64,000 bases of DNA from Sphingobacteriaceae bacterium (GCA_903642215.1 CAHJWG010000007.1:124001-188000); one strand, 5' to 3'; numbered from the stretch's first letter, positions 1-10,369 are shown. Made by a program: numbers and translations. The notes: generated from the letters alone by a model not told the origin.

Positions 1-185
1 TTCCTCCGGCAATTGGCATGTGGATAGCTATCGTGGTTTTAACACCTTTGGGCGTGTTTTTAACTTATAAAGCAGCTACCGATTCTGCTCTTTTTGATGT
101 GGATATTTACAAGAAATTCGTTTTAAAAATCTTTTCTAAAAAATCCGATTCGGTAAAAACAGCAGATGCTTCTTTTACCAGGTAA
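1..185 (+). CDS. LptF/LptG-family permease, C-terminal end (partial)
   Basis: The frame is open from base 3 to the TAA at 183-185 and gives the last 60 residues of a membrane protein. A hydrophobic helix (GMWIAIVVLTPLGVFLTYKA) is followed by TDSALFDVD and a lysine-rich tail. This ending is typical of Bacteroidota YjgP/YjgQ (LptF/LptG) permeases, which with LptB extract lipopolysaccharide from the inner membrane. The position directly upstream of ribBA on the same strand also fits that family. The last codons (DASFTR) are encoded by a copy of the dispersed 15-bp word, so the C-terminus seems shaped by that repeat. The start lies outside the window. Confidence 0.75.
   Translation, partial: PPAIGMWIAIVVLTPLGVFLTYKAATDSALFDVDIYKKFVLKIFSKKSDSVKTADASFTR
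151..179. repeat. Two copies of the dispersed word, back to back
   Basis: A minus-strand B-flavour copy (151-163, CGGTAAAAACAGC) is followed after one base by a plus-strand A-flavour copy (165-179, GATGCTTCTTTTACC). Both lie inside the last codons of the LptF/G gene. Confidence 0.8.
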
Positions 186-209
186 ATTTAGTGTCGATAA
201 AAAAAGGTG

Positions 210-224
210 CATAAAAACAGCATC
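210..224 (-). repeat. Dispersed word, B flavour
   Basis: The plus strand reads CATAAAAACAGCATC, one base from the B consensus on the minus strand. It lies 25 bp after the LptF/G stop, in the 151-bp gap before ribBA. No FMN riboswitch is recognisable in that gap. Confidence 0.8.
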
Positions 225-336
225 CTTTTCATTTGACAATATGCCGACTGCTGTAGTTGTAATATTCCTTAATTTCGCGCTTAGGTTTATCGTATAAAAA
301 TCAATTTATCGGTACACAAATTTAAATTGATCAAAC

Positions 337-1542
337 ATGTTAAGCAGTATTGAAGAAGCGTTAGAAGATATTAAAGCCGGTAAAATGATCATTATTGTGG
401 ATGATGAAGATCGCGAAAACGAAGGCGATTTTTACATCCCGGCGCATCATGCTTCTGCCGATACGATAAATTTTATGGCCCGTTATGGCCGCGGTTTAAT
501 ATGCGTTCCTGTTTCCCGGAACATTGCACAACGTTTAGAACTGGAGTTGATGGTGGGCAACAATACGGCTTCACACGAAACCAACTTTACGGTTTCTGTT
601 GATTTACTCGGCCATGGCTGCACCACCGGAATTTCTGCCAGTGATCGTTCCAAAACAATTTTGGCAATGATAGATCCTGCAATCCAGCCAGCAGATTTAG
701 GCCGGCCTGGCCATATTTTTCCTTTAATTTCTAAAGAAGGCGGTGTCCTTCGCCGTGCCGGACATACGGAAGCTGCTACAGATTTGGCAACTTTAGCCGG
801 GTTTGAGCCGGCAGGTGTGATCTGTGAGATTTTGAAAGAAGATGGCGAAATGGCGCGTTTGCCGGATCTGGAAGTAATGGCGAAGGAATTTGATATGAAA
901 ATTATTTCTATCGAAAACCTGATTAAGTACCGGATGAACTCGGAAAGCCTGATTACTAAAGAAATTTCAGTAAAAATGCCAACGGAATGGGGCGATTTTG
1001 ATATGATTGCTTACACACAAAAAAGTACGGGCGAACACCATATTGCATTGGTAAAAGGAGCATGGCAACCGGATGAACCTGTTTTAGTTAGAGTACACAG
1101 CTCTTGTATTACAGGCGATATTTTCGGTTCCTGCCGTTGCGATTGCGGCCCGCAGCTGCATAAAGCAATGGAAATTATCCAGAAAGAAGGAAAAGGTGCT
1201 ATTATTTACATGAACCAGGAAGGTCGTGGCATTGGGTTGATTAATAAATTAAAAGCGTATCATTTACAGGAAAATGGTTTTGATACGGTAGATGCCAATT
1301 TGCAGTTAGGTTTTAAGATGGATGAGCGCGATTACGGTGTTGGCGCACAAATTATACGTGATTTAGGGATTAGTAAAATGCGGCTTTTAACCAACAATCC
1401 TAAAAAGCGTACCGGTTTAACCGGTTACGGATTAGAAATTACAGAAACTTTGCCAATAGAAGTTTCTTCCAATCCTCACAACGAAAGCTATCTTAAAACA
1501 AAAAGAGACCGGATGGGGCATGCCATTTTAAAAGATTTGTAA
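337..1542 (+). CDS. ribBA: Bifunctional 3,4-dihydroxy-2-butanone-4-phosphate synthase / GTP cyclohydrolase II
   Basis: This 401-residue protein catalyses both entry steps of riboflavin synthesis. Residues 1-200 form the RibB half, with the acidic metal-binding loop [10 protein letters not shown] at 22-31 and the [14 protein letters not shown] segment at 142-155. Residues 205-401 form the RibA half, with zinc-ligand cysteines 257, 266 and 268 ([16 protein letters not shown]) and the QEGRGIGL motif. Length and domain order are those of standard RibBA fusions and both active sites look intact. It starts 151 bp after the LptF/G gene and may be read with it. I see no FMN aptamer upstream, so regulation cannot be read from the sequence. 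Confidence 0.96.
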   Translation: MLSSIEEALEDIKAGKMIIIVDDEDRENEGDFYIPAHHASADTINFMARYGRGLICVPVSRNIAQRLELELMVGNNTASHETNFTVSVDLLGHGCTTGISASDRSKTILAMIDPAIQPADLGRPGHIFPLISKEGGVLRRAGHTEAATDLATLAGFEPAGVICEILKEDGEMARLPDLEVMAKEFDMKIISIENLIKYRMNSESLITKEISVKMPTEWGDFDMIAYTQKSTGEHHIALVKGAWQPDEPVLVRVHSSCITGDIFGSCRCDCGPQLHKAMEIIQKEGKGAIIYMNQEGRGIGLINKLKAYHLQENGFDTVDANLQLGFKMDERDYGVGAQIIRDLGISKMRLLTNNPKKRTGLTGYGLEITETLPIEVSSNPHNESYLKTKRDRMGHAILKDL

Positions 1543-1550
1543 TTATCACT

Positions 1551-4500
1551 TTACTCCTCTAAACTTGTACTCGTTTTTACAGGAGTGATAGTTGCCGGGT
1601 TTCTTCTGTTGGTTTTTCTCCGGTTAAAAATATTCCTTAAAAACTCAGAAAAAGAATCGAAATCCTGCTGGTAAACCAAACCAAGTCCATTTACATATTG
1701 TAATCCTAACTGTTGATTAATGGTATTTAAAGTTGTGCTGTTCAACGCACGATAAGAATATTTGGCAGTCAGTTTTCCATCTTTGGATATTAGATACTGA
1801 GCTTCAAAATCTTTAGTGAAATTGTTAAAGTTAGAACTAAACAAGTTACTGTTTTGTGTAAATAAATCGTTTCCAACCTGATTATTATATAAACTTCCGT
1901 TTAACACTAAACGGTTTTTAAACAATCTTAGAGACGCACTTGCATCATTAAAAGAACGGATATTTAAATCGAGGTTTTTTATATTAGATTGTGATATGAA
2001 ATTATTTAACTTATTAAAAGCAAATTCGCTAATTGCATCCTGTGCGGTACTACCAACTTCTTTCGTTAAGTTTTCACCACCTGTTCCGGTCGCAAATTTC
2101 CGTCTTACAATTAAGCTTAAAGCCTGCTGGTTTCTATTTGTGGCATCGTTTAAATAAGCTGATAATTCATCTTTAATAGATGGATCATTCGGAAAATTAA
2201 AATTAAAGTCGATTTCAGGATGCGTTAATGATTTGGTTAAAAGTAATTCTGCCTGGACTAACTTTTGCTGGCTATCTTGTACATTAGATAATCCCGCAGC
2301 TTTGTACAAATCACTAATATCTGCACGAACATCGTAAACGGCTTTTAAGTTTATTTCAGCATTGGATGGATCTCCCGTCCAGCGGATTGTTCCTCCCTGA
2401 TTTACCTGAAAAACCTTACTGATAAAGTTTTGTGCTGTAAATTCAAACTTTCCACTTGAAATCAAATAGTCGCCGCGCATTTCAAAATCACCCGAACTAT
2501 TAATATTTAATAACAAATTACTTGTTGTTCCGCTACCTTCCAATTGTCCGTAATCAGTTGTAATTTTAACTAATGTTTTTTCGTCAATTGTTAAATCAAA
2601 GTTTAGAGTTACGCCATTAAAAGAACGTTCTTTTTTTCCAATCTTAGACGAATCACGAGTAACGTAAGTTATAAAATCATAATTACTTGCTGTACTGGAA
2701 GAATTTAAAGGGATGTTAAAAATAGTTCCTTCTTCTGTTCGCGCTTTAATATCAATCCGCATATTTTCAGTCGGGCCTTTAAAACTAAATTTTCCGGTGG
2801 CAAACGCAGTACCATAATACAAACGGTTATCTTTAAAAGTGGTGTTTAAGGCTAACAAGTTTTTTGCAACGATATTTGCATCAATATCAGGGTTAGATAA
2901 ATTGCTTAAATCAACCGTACCATTTACAACCGCAGTTCCTTTTTTATTATCCTTTAATTGCAAATCTGTAATTTGAATGATACTGTTTTTAACAGCTACT
3001 TTATCGCTGATGATATAAGGCGTTTTTAAATAATTAATCGTAAGTCCCACATTTTCCAAATTAAGGTTTCCGTTAATTTGGGGTTTGTCCGGCATTCCGG
3101 TCAAATTTAAATCAGCAGAAATTTGTCCGCTTAATTTGGAAACTAAATCGTTTACTAACGGGTCTAAAATTACCGCTTCAGTTTGATTCATTTTTAAATG
3201 AAAATCAAGCTTGTTCTCTTCACTTGTAATATTATATTTCCCGGTTACATTCAATGTTTCTAAACCTTTATTAATCAAATTTAAATTTACAGCAGCTATT
3301 TTGTTGGTGTTATCCAATTGTGCAGACAACTTTAAATTACCAATTGAAGTTTTATTTATGGTAATTGAATCTGCATGAAGATCAGATTCTACACCCGGAT
3401 TTTTTGTAATTGAATTGATCGTTGCGTTCCCGTTTAAAATCCCTGTCAGTTTAATTCCGGAAGATTTGGTAAGCTGATCCAAAGAACCTAAACTAAATTT
3501 TTCAAATACAACTTTAAGTTTATCTTCCGTTTTGGGAGAAATAAAACCGTCAACACTTATTTTTTGTACTCCGTTTGAGAGTACAAAACCGGTAACTTGT
3601 GTGCGTGCATTTTCCAGGATTTTAATTCTTACTTGTTCTGCAATCCGCCATTTTTGTTGTTCAATAATCACATCAGAAGGAAGCAAACTTAGTTTGGCAG
3701 TTGTATCTTTTCCAAACTCAACCAAACCATACAAGTCTAACTGGTTTACCGCATTTTTATCAGAAAGTTTGATGTTGAAATTTAAACTGTCGCGCTTTAA
3801 AAAGTTTGTGATATTGATATTTTTGATGAAAAGGCTATCCGAAAAATTAACCTTACTTAAAGAAATATTTACACCGATATAATCATTGTCTGTACTTTCA
3901 TCTATCAGCAGATCATGAAAAACCGTTTTATCATATTGGATGGTTTTGATCAATCCGTTTAAAGTTGCTGTTTTATTAAAAGAGTTAAAATTGCCAACAA
4001 AAGTTCCCTGTTCCGGGATTTTTAATTTCGGTAAAAATATGGTTGTAACCGGATCCAGGTTTTTAAGATTTAGCCGGAATGCAAAGTTTTGAGGTTTGGG
4101 TGCAACAAATTTGGTTTGGAGCGAAGGGATATACTTCTTTACCAGTGTTTTAAAATAGGAGGGCAAAGTATTTAAATCATAATCTCCTTTTAAACTTCCG
4201 TCGGCTAAGGAAGATTTTAAAGTAAGCTCGCGTTCTTTTCCTTTTCCTTCGGCAGCAAAATAAAGAGAATCTACCAAATAATTGTTTCTTGGATTAACCA
4301 GTTTGATTTGCCGCAACAGCACATTTCCATTGATATTATTGATATCAGTACCAGAAAAATTGGAACTGAATTGTGCATCAACCGCAATGGTATCTTTTAA
4401 AAAATGTAACTTGTTAAGTTGTGCTCCTTTAATGTTAGATTTAAAATGAAAAACCGGTAGGGCAGGGTTTAAATCTACGTTTCCTTTGAAATTAAGTTTT

Positions 4501-5957
4501 AAGTTTGGATCATTCACAAGTACTTCGCCGTCAAAATACTTTTTACGAATTGTTCCGTTTACATCCAGGTTTGTATAGTGGTAACGGTTAAAATCAAGAT
4601 ACTTAATATCCGCATCCAACTTGCCCGACAATTGTTTGATATCAAAACCGGAGCCATTTATATTTGCAGAAAGTGTGGCCCGGTTTAAAGAAGGCTCGTT
4701 TAATAAATTCCCAAAATCGAAATCAAAAGTTTTGACATTACCGCTATAACTCGGTACATCACCTTTAATTTTCATATTCACATCAGAGCTAAATTTGCCC
4801 AGCTTGGTTTTAAAACTTCCGTATGCTACAAAATCATTTTGAAAACCGTTAAACTGACCGCTAAAACTAATATTACCAAATTTTTCAATAATCGCCGGTA
4901 TGGCACTACTTCTTTTATCGGTAAAATCTTTGTACAGTAAATCCAAATCTTTTTTATTGGTAGCAACTTGTTCAATGTTTAGTTCCATCAGTGTTTGTTT
5001 CCAATGCGGCAAACCTTTTATACTAAAGTTTCCTTTAATGTAAGTTGCCTGCCCGGCTTGTACTGCTAAATTTTTCGCTTTCAAATTATCAACTTTACCT
5101 TTGATAACGCCGTTTACACCCAATTCAAACTTTACATGATGCAGTTCATCTGCAAAAAAAGCAATGTCGGCAGATGATAAATGTGCAGATCTAAAATCAG
5201 CAGTCATTACCACACGATGTTCAAAGTCATCAAAGTCATCAAAACTTTTAAATCCAAGTTTAAAATAATTTTGAAGTTTGGAATGCGGCGTGATCAAACT
5301 CAAATGCTGTAATTCTATTTGATTGGTATCAACTGTAATAACAGAAGCTAATTTATTTACCATAAAACCGCTCTTTTCTTTAAAAGATAAATTACTGATT
5401 GCGGCTTTAAACAAATGGTTTTTTAAATCAAGATTACTTGCCGCAATGTTTAATCGGCTGATATCAACATCATCATAATTTACGCCATTGATAACCGTAT
5501 CAATCCGTTGGTTTTTGTATTTGAAATGGAAATTATGCAGCGCAATTTGTTCAAAGTTTATCGTCCAGGGTTTACTCTTCTTTTTAACTTTTGTGGTATC
5601 AGAATTAAAATAATCCAGGATGAATTTTAAATTAGTTTGCTTGTTTTTTAGTTTCTTAAGATAGAAGGAACCATTATCGAGCGTAATATTTTTGAAGTCA
5701 ATTTTACGGTCGCCGATACTGTTAAAAATCGAAAATCCGGTAAGTTGTACGCTTAGCAAAGGTGTTCTTAACAGCGTATCTTTTTGCTGATCAAGCACAA
5801 ACAAATCTTCCAACACTACAGAAGAAAAGGGTTTTAAATACAAGCTTTTAATAGAAACTGTTGTATGCAACTCTTTTGATAAATAGTTAGTTGCTTTTTT
5901 GGCAGCCCAGGTTTGTACCGGTTTAAACCGAAACGAAAACACAAGCAGCCCAAGCAT
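1551..5957 (-). CDS. TamB-like translocation/assembly module protein (DUF490 domain)
   Basis: A 1468-residue inner-membrane-anchored protein made largely of beta strands. After a short N-terminal membrane segment it has long stretches of AsmA/TamB-type repeats and ends with a DUF490/TamB domain from roughly residue 1050 on. TamB-like proteins bridge inner and outer membranes and act in outer-membrane protein or lipid transport. It is divergent from tsaD, a common Bacteroidota arrangement. The start is doubtful. The frame remains open about 26 codons upstream of the ATG used here (to about 6035) and would encode a more normal anchor (KKALKITLTVLLLLIL), but no ATG, GTG or TTG is present there. 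The true start may be non-canonical or altered. Confidence 0.85.
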   Translation of the reverse strand: MLGLLVFSFRFKPVQTWAAKKATNYLSKELHTTVSIKSLYLKPFSSVVLEDLFVLDQQKDTLLRTPLLSVQLTGFSIFNSIGDRKIDFKNITLDNGSFYLKKLKNKQTNLKFILDYFNSDTTKVKKKSKPWTINFEQIALHNFHFKYKNQRIDTVINGVNYDDVDISRLNIAASNLDLKNHLFKAAISNLSFKEKSGFMVNKLASVITVDTNQIELQHLSLITPHSKLQNYFKLGFKSFDDFDDFEHRVVMTADFRSAHLSSADIAFFADELHHVKFELGVNGVIKGKVDNLKAKNLAVQAGQATYIKGNFSIKGLPHWKQTLMELNIEQVATNKKDLDLLYKDFTDKRSSAIPAIIEKFGNISFSGQFNGFQNDFVAYGSFKTKLGKFSSDVNMKIKGDVPSYSGNVKTFDFDFGNLLNEPSLNRATLSANINGSGFDIKQLSGKLDADIKYLDFNRYHYTNLDVNGTIRKKYFDGEVLVNDPNLKLNFKGNVDLNPALPVFHFKSNIKGAQLNKLHFLKDTIAVDAQFSSNFSGTDINNINGNVLLRQIKLVNPRNNYLVDSLYFAAEGKGKERELTLKSSLADGSLKGDYDLNTLPSYFKTLVKKYIPSLQTKFVAPKPQNFAFRLNLKNLDPVTTIFLPKLKIPEQGTFVGNFNSFNKTATLNGLIKTIQYDKTVFHDLLIDESTDNDYIGVNISLSKVNFSDSLFIKNINITNFLKRDSLNFNIKLSDKNAVNQLDLYGLVEFGKDTTAKLSLLPSDVIIEQQKWRIAEQVRIKILENARTQVTGFVLSNGVQKISVDGFISPKTEDKLKVVFEKFSLGSLDQLTKSSGIKLTGILNGNATINSITKNPGVESDLHADSITINKTSIGNLKLSAQLDNTNKIAAVNLNLINKGLETLNVTGKYNITSEENKLDFHLKMNQTEAVILDPLVNDLVSKLSGQISADLNLTGMPDKPQINGNLNLENVGLTINYLKTPYIISDKVAVKNSIIQITDLQLKDNKKGTAVVNGTVDLSNLSNPDIDANIVAKNLLALNTTFKDNRLYYGTAFATGKFSFKGPTENMRIDIKARTEEGTIFNIPLNSSSTASNYDFITYVTRDSSKIGKKERSFNGVTLNFDLTIDEKTLVKITTDYGQLEGSGTTSNLLLNINSSGDFEMRGDYLISSGKFEFTAQNFISKVFQVNQGGTIRWTGDPSNAEINLKAVYDVRADISDLYKAAGLSNVQDSQQKLVQAELLLTKSLTHPEIDFNFNFPNDPSIKDELSAYLNDATNRNQQALSLIVRRKFATGTGGENLTKEVGSTAQDAISEFAFNKLNNFISQSNIKNLDLNIRSFNDASASLRLFKNRLVLNGSLYNNQVGNDLFTQNSNLFSSNFNNFTKDFEAQYLISKDGKLTAKYSYRALNSTTLNTINQQLGLQYVNGLGLVYQQDFDSFSEFLRNIFNRRKTNRRNPATITPVKTSTSLEE

Positions 5958-6034
5958 CAGAATGAGCAGGAGCAGAACTGTTAACGTTATTTTTAGTGCT
6001 TTTTTAATAACTTTGTAAGCTAAATACTTGTTTA

Positions 6035-7036
6035 ATGCCTGTTATTTTAGGAATAGAATCTTCTTGTGATGAAACCTCCGCGGCCGTTTGCATCGACGGA
6101 AAAGTGGTAAGTAATATCATTACCAGCCAATCTATCCATGCTGCTTACGGTGGCGTTGTGCCGGAGTTGGCCTCGCGGATACATCAGCAAAATATCATTC
6201 CTGTAGTTCAACAAGCCATATTAACGGCTAAAATAACAAAAAATGATGTTGATGCAGTTAGTTTTACCCGCGGTCCCGGACTTTTAGGTGCTTTGTTGGT
6301 TGGTGTTTCTTTTGCAAAAGCTTTTGCCCTGGCCCGTAACCTGCCTTTGATAGAAGTAAACCACATGCAGGCGCACATTATGGCCAACTTTATTGAAGAT
6401 CCTAAACCTAAATTTCCGTTTATCTGCCTTACCGTTTCCGGCGGGCATACGCAGATTGTGCTGGTAAAAGATTATTTTGATTTTGAAATTATCGGTGAAA
6501 CTTTGGACGATGCCGCCGGAGAAGCAATGGATAAAACAAGCCGGATTTTGGGTTTGCCTTATCCCGGCGGGCCGTTAATTGATAAATATGCACGTTTAGG
6601 TAATGCCGATGCTTTTAAATTTCCGGAGCCGCAAATCCCCGGCTTAAACTTTAGTTTTAGTGGGTTAAAAACAGCATTTCTTTATTTTGTGCGGGATAAA
6701 ATTGCTGCAAATCCTGATTTCTTGAAAGAAAACTTACCTGATCTTTGTGCTTCTATTGAAAAAAGAATCGCTACAATTTTGATTAATAAAGTGAAGAAAG
6801 CTGCAGGACAATATCAGGTAAAAGAAATTGCTTTGGCAGGAGGCGTTTCTGCCAATACCGGGTTACGCAATTTATTACAGGAAACAGCTGCGCTTAATAG
6901 CTGGAATTGTTACATCCCGGCATTTCAATATTGTACCGATAATGCGGCCATGATTGCCGCAACCGGATATTATAAATTTTTAAAACACGATTTTGTTGGC
7001 CAGCAAATTGCACCTTTGGCCAGAATGCAATTTTAA
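6035..7036 (+). CDS. tsaD: tRNA N6-adenosine threonylcarbamoyltransferase
   Basis: A 333-residue Kae1/TsaD protein that transfers threonylcarbamoyl to A37 of ANN-decoding tRNAs, working with TsaB, TsaC and TsaE. The iron-binding histidines are in HMQAH (110-114). GIESSCDET at the N-terminus, SGGHTQIVL, and DDAAGEAMDK are the family signatures, and the length is normal. A -7 element TAACTTTG lies at 6008-6015, 19 bp before the ATG, inside the open frame of the divergent TamB-like gene, so the two genes share promoter DNA. Confidence 0.96.
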   Translation: MPVILGIESSCDETSAAVCIDGKVVSNIITSQSIHAAYGGVVPELASRIHQQNIIPVVQQAILTAKITKNDVDAVSFTRGPGLLGALLVGVSFAKAFALARNLPLIEVNHMQAHIMANFIEDPKPKFPFICLTVSGGHTQIVLVKDYFDFEIIGETLDDAAGEAMDKTSRILGLPYPGGPLIDKYARLGNADAFKFPEPQIPGLNFSFSGLKTAFLYFVRDKIAANPDFLKENLPDLCASIEKRIATILINKVKKAAGQYQVKEIALAGGVSANTGLRNLLQETAALNSWNCYIPAFQYCTDNAAMIAATGYYKFLKHDFVGQQIAPLARMQF

Positions 7037-7044
7037 CTGATAAA

Positions 7045-7215
7045 ATGAATATAGCATCTTTAATTTTCTGGGCAATTTTTGTGGTTCCTTTAGTTGGATT
7101 TTTATTTTGGGTAATGTGGCAGGATAAAAAGAAACGTTCTACCGGTTTGGTCGTGCTTATTTTGGGCGTGATCCTGGCGGTAATTTATATGTATGCCAGA
7201 ACCGGCGGGAAATAA
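7045..7215 (+). CDS. Small two-helix membrane protein
   Basis: A 56-codon gene starts 8 bp after the tsaD stop. It encodes two hydrophobic helices (about residues 4-25 and 35-51) separated by a basic loop (QDKKKRS), with a short RTGGK tail. The close spacing suggests co-transcription with tsaD. I do not recognise the family. Its reality rests on spacing, clean start and stop, and strongly membrane-like composition. Confidence 0.6.
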   Translation: MNIASLIFWAIFVVPLVGFLFWVMWQDKKKRSTGLVVLILGVILAVIYMYARTGGK

Positions 7216-7239
7216 AAAAGCACCCGATTAATTAAACCA

Positions 7240-7254
7240 GATGCTTCTTTTACC
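7240..7254 (+). repeat. Dispersed word, A flavour
   Basis: GATGCTTCTTTTACC, 25 bp after the small membrane gene and just before the convergent recA stop. It could serve the end of the tsaD unit. Confidence 0.85.
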
Positions 7255-7272
7255 GATGTTTTTTAAGGATGC

Positions 7273-8301
7273 TTATTCTTCGGTTACCGCAACGGATTCC
7301 ACGCCTGTAACAGCTTCTCTGATTTTTACTTCTAATTCTTCCATCATTTCCGGGTTATCCAAAATGATGTTTTTCACTGCATCCCTGCCTTGACCTAAAC
7401 GGGTTTCGCCATAGCTAAACCAAGAACCGGATTTTTTAATGATATTATATTCCACACCTAAATCAATAATTTCGCCGGCTTTAGAAATCCCTTCACCAAA
7501 CATAATATCAAATTCGGCTAAACGGAAAGGCGGAGCTACTTTGTTTTTTACAACTTTCACTTTTACGCGGTTACCGGAAACTTCATCCGTATCTTTAATC
7601 TGCGAAGTTCGGCGAATATCTAAACGTACAGAAGCGTAAAATTTCAAAGCGTTGCCCCCGGTTGTTGTTTCCGGATTACCAAACATCACTCCGATTTTTT
7701 CTCTCAACTGATTGATAAAAACACAGCAGCAACCGGTTTTACTGATCATACCGGTTAATTTACGCAGTGCCTGCGACATTAAGCGTGCTTGTAATCCCAT
7801 TTTAGAATCGCCCATTTCACCTTCGATTTCAGCTTTTGGTACCAAAGCCGCTACAGAATCGATTACGATAATATCAATTGCGCCGGAGCGAATCAGGTTG
7901 TCTGCAATTTCTAAAGCCTGCTCGCCGTTATCCGGTTGAGATATTAATAAATTCTCAATATCAACACCTAATTTTTGTGCATAGAAACGATCAAAAGCAT
8001 GTTCTGCATCAATAAAAGCGGCAATACCGCCTTTTTTCTGGCATTCTGCAATGGCGTGTATAGCCAAAGTAGTTTTACCGGAAGATTCCGGGCCGTAAAT
8101 CTCGATTACCCGTCCTTTTGGCAAACCGCCAACACCTAAAGCAATATCTAAACCCAATGAACCTGTAGAAATAACTTCTATCGGATCAATTACGGTATCA
8201 CCCAATTTCATTACGGTACCTTTACCATATGATTTTTCCAGTTTATCCAAAGTAAGCTGTAAAGCTTTTAACTTATCTGTACTGTTTTTATCTGTACTCA
8301 T
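7273..8301 (-). CDS. recA: Recombinase RecA
   Basis: 342 residues, the standard RecA length. The Walker A motif GPESSGKTT is at 70-78. The Walker B region ([23 protein letters not shown]) and the DNA-binding loop with [28 protein letters not shown] segments follow. It forms filaments on single-stranded DNA for strand exchange and SOS induction. It is convergent with the tsaD unit. No LexA-type operator was identified upstream (8302-8412), where degraded copies of the dispersed word lie. Confidence 0.98.
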   Translation of the reverse strand: MSTDKNSTDKLKALQLTLDKLEKSYGKGTVMKLGDTVIDPIEVISTGSLGLDIALGVGGLPKGRVIEIYGPESSGKTTLAIHAIAECQKKGGIAAFIDAEHAFDRFYAQKLGVDIENLLISQPDNGEQALEIADNLIRSGAIDIIVIDSVAALVPKAEIEGEMGDSKMGLQARLMSQALRKLTGMISKTGCCCVFINQLREKIGVMFGNPETTTGGNALKFYASVRLDIRRTSQIKDTDEVSGNRVKVKVVKNKVAPPFRLAEFDIMFGEGISKAGEIIDLGVEYNIIKKSGSWFSYGETRLGQGRDAVKNIILDNPEMMEELEVKIREAVTGVESVAVTEE

Positions 8302-8412
8302 TATTTTAGTTTTTCAGGTGCTAAGATAGGTAAATAAAATAGATAATGCTAATATTTTTATCATTTTTTGATAATAAAAACAGGCATAAAAGAAGTAGTA
8401 AACTTAACGGAT

Positions 8413-9186
8413 TTAATCTGTATTAGCAACTGCGTTTGGCACACTTAGTTTTTGGAGCTGCACAGCTAACTGATTTAGTTTTTTGTTTTTTTGAAGCTTC
8501 CTGGCTTTTTGCAGATCTGCTGATTCCTTTTTTCGAAGGAAAGTTTCTGTATTGGTTTGCTCAAAATACTTACAAAAATGCGTTAACGGGCAAATATTGC
8601 ATTTTGGCGTTCGTGCAACACAAATATATCTTCCGTGTAAAATTAACCAGTGATGTGCTACACTTAAAAATTCCCTGGGTAAATACTTAGTCAATTGAAG
8701 TTCTGTTGCTAAAGGAGTTTTAGCATTATTAGTTAAGCCGATACGGTTAGAAACCCGAAACACATGCGTATCCACAGCCATTGCCGGTTCCTGGAAAATA
8801 ACAGCAGAAATAACGTTAGCAGTTTTACGGCCAACACCCGGCAGCTTTTGCAAATCTTCCATTCCCTGCGGGACAATCCCATTAAATTCGGCCACTAGCA
8901 TTTTAGCCATGCCAAGCAAATGTTTAGTTTTATTATTAGGATAACTTACACTTTTTATATAGGAGTAAACTTCCTCCGTGGTAGAAGCAGCAAGCGTTTC
9001 CGGTGTAGGATATCGCGCAAAAAGGGCAGGAGCAATCTGGTTGATCCGCTTATCGGTACATTGGGCAGAAAGAATAACGGCCATCAGCAACTCAAAAGGA
9101 GAATCGTAATGAAGTTCTGTTACCGGATCAGGCTGATGGGTAGAAAAATAAGCAACAAAGGCTTTATAACGATCTGTTTTAAGCAT
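8413..9186 (-). CDS. nth: Endonuclease III
   Basis: A DNA glycosylase/AP lyase for oxidised pyrimidines. The start is placed at MLKTDRY (9186); an upstream in-frame ATG at 9228 would add 14 atypical residues. Counted from 9186, the helix-hairpin-helix is LPGVGRKTANV (115-125) with the catalytic lysine at 121. The catalytic aspartate is D139 in VDTHV. The 4Fe-4S cysteines are at 189, 196, 199 and 205 (C-x6-C-x2-C-x5-C). The tail after the cluster is lysine-rich and about 50 residues longer than in E. coli Nth. It lies just upstream of recA on the same strand. Confidence 0.95.
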   Translation of the reverse strand: MLKTDRYKAFVAYFSTHQPDPVTELHYDSPFELLMAVILSAQCTDKRINQIAPALFARYPTPETLAASTTEEVYSYIKSVSYPNNKTKHLLGMAKMLVAEFNGIVPQGMEDLQKLPGVGRKTANVISAVIFQEPAMAVDTHVFRVSNRIGLTNNAKTPLATELQLTKYLPREFLSVAHHWLILHGRYICVARTPKCNICPLTHFCKYFEQTNTETFLRKKESADLQKARKLQKNKKLNQLAVQLQKLSVPNAVANTD

Positions 9187-9313
9187 ATTCAAATTTAAAT
9201 AAATTTTATTTGCAGGGGTTGCCAGCAAAATTTATTTAAGTTTTTTATGCTGTAAAAAGAGCATCAAAATAAATTTCAACAGAACAAAAAAAATTATCGC
9301 GGTAAACGAAGCA

Positions 9314-9511
9314 TCATTTTTTTGTTCTGGAATAAGTAATGATTTTAAATACGGTTTCTTGTTTGGGATGAATCTGGATCAAACTTAAATGGTTTGATAT
9401 GGCTTTGTAGAAGCGTTGTTCGCTGGCATCCAAGTCATCAGGAACATCATTGTTTTTGGTTAACATAGTGTTGTCAACACGGTTTACATCGTTTGTAGAG
9501 ATTTCGGTCAT
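9314..9511 (-). CDS. Small protein downstream of the ECF sigma gene, unknown
   Basis: A 65-residue soluble, charged protein begins MTEISTNDV at 9511, with an alternative ATG at 9541. It follows the sigma factor gene by 72 bp on the same strand, so the two are probably one transcript. No membrane segment or known anti-sigma motif is visible. A central asparagine/aspartate-rich stretch (TKNNDVPDDLDASEQ) precedes a predicted helical part. A sigma-linked regulatory role is possible from position only. Confidence 0.5.
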   Translation of the reverse strand: MTEISTNDVNRVDNTMLTKNNDVPDDLDASEQRFYKAISNHLSLIQIHPKQETVFKIITYSRTKK

Positions 9512-9583
9512 AAGCTTGTTTAGGTTAAAAACTAACAGCATTTGAACGAAAACTCTACAAATTTAGTATATACAAAAATATTT

Positions 9584-10168
9584 TTATTCTTTTAAAAGTA
9601 ATTCTTTGCTCATCATCATCCGTCTTAAATTATTTAGCGCATAACGCATCCGGCCTAAAGCGGTATTGATGCTAACATCTGTAATATCCGCAATCTGTTT
9701 AAAGCTAAGATCACCGTAATGGCGCATAATCAACACTTCTTTTTGTTCTGAAGGAAGTAAATGGATCAGCTTTTTTAAATCAGTATAAGTTTGCTCGCGG
9801 ATCATCCGGTCTTCCGTGCTTTCGTCATATTGGCCTAAAACATCAAATATATCAAAGCTTTCGCCGTTGTTAACTAAAGGCGTTCTTTTTTCGCGGCGGA
9901 AATGATCAATAACCAAGTTATGCGCAATACGGGCAACCCAAGGCAAAAATTTCCCTTCTTCGTTGTATTTGCCGGCTTTGAGCGTATTAATTACTTTAAT
10001 AAAAGTATCCTGAAAAATATCTTCTGCCAGATATTCGTCTTTAACTAACAAATAAATTGATGTATATATTTTTGACTGGTACCTGCGGATGAGTTCTGTT
10101 AAACCTGCTTCGCTGCCGGAAATATACAGATGGATCAACTCGTGATCGCTCGTCTCTTTAAACTCCAT
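9584..10168 (-). CDS. ECF-type RNA polymerase sigma factor
   Basis: 194 residues with the sigma-70 region 2 core (DEYLAEDIFQDTFIKV and PWVARIAHNLVIDHFRREKR at about 45-97) and a region 4 helix-turn-helix near residues 140-180 (LSFKQIADITDVSINTALGR). No region 1 or 3 is present, as expected for group 4 sigma factors. No anti-sigma gene with a membrane segment is adjacent, only a 65-residue soluble ORF. The upstream 230 bp lack a clear TGTAAC/CGTC promoter, so autoregulation is not evident. Confidence 0.93.
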   Translation of the reverse strand: MEFKETSDHELIHLYISGSEAGLTELIRRYQSKIYTSIYLLVKDEYLAEDIFQDTFIKVINTLKAGKYNEEGKFLPWVARIAHNLVIDHFRREKRTPLVNNGESFDIFDVLGQYDESTEDRMIREQTYTDLKKLIHLLPSEQKEVLIMRHYGDLSFKQIADITDVSINTALGRMRYALNNLRRMMMSKELLLKE

Positions 10169-10369
10169 AGACCTCTAACTTTCTTTTTAATTTTAAGTTG
10201 ATAATTTCTTAAAGTAGAGTTCTTTCTATAGCGGGAAATTTAAATATGAGTTTAAACAATTGTAATACCAAATAAAATAAAAATTCTCTTAACAAACAAA
10301 TTTTATATTTAAAATACTTACTTGTATCACCAGAGCGGTATTTTTGCTTTTATCAAACAGTTTTTGCAC

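Noticed and set aside
186-336. Possible FMN riboswitch before ribBA
   Set aside because: The conserved RFN element blocks are not visible and the gap is only 151 bp.
3532-3882. A 116-residue frame opposite the TamB-like gene
   Set aside because: It is the antisense shadow of a well supported gene.
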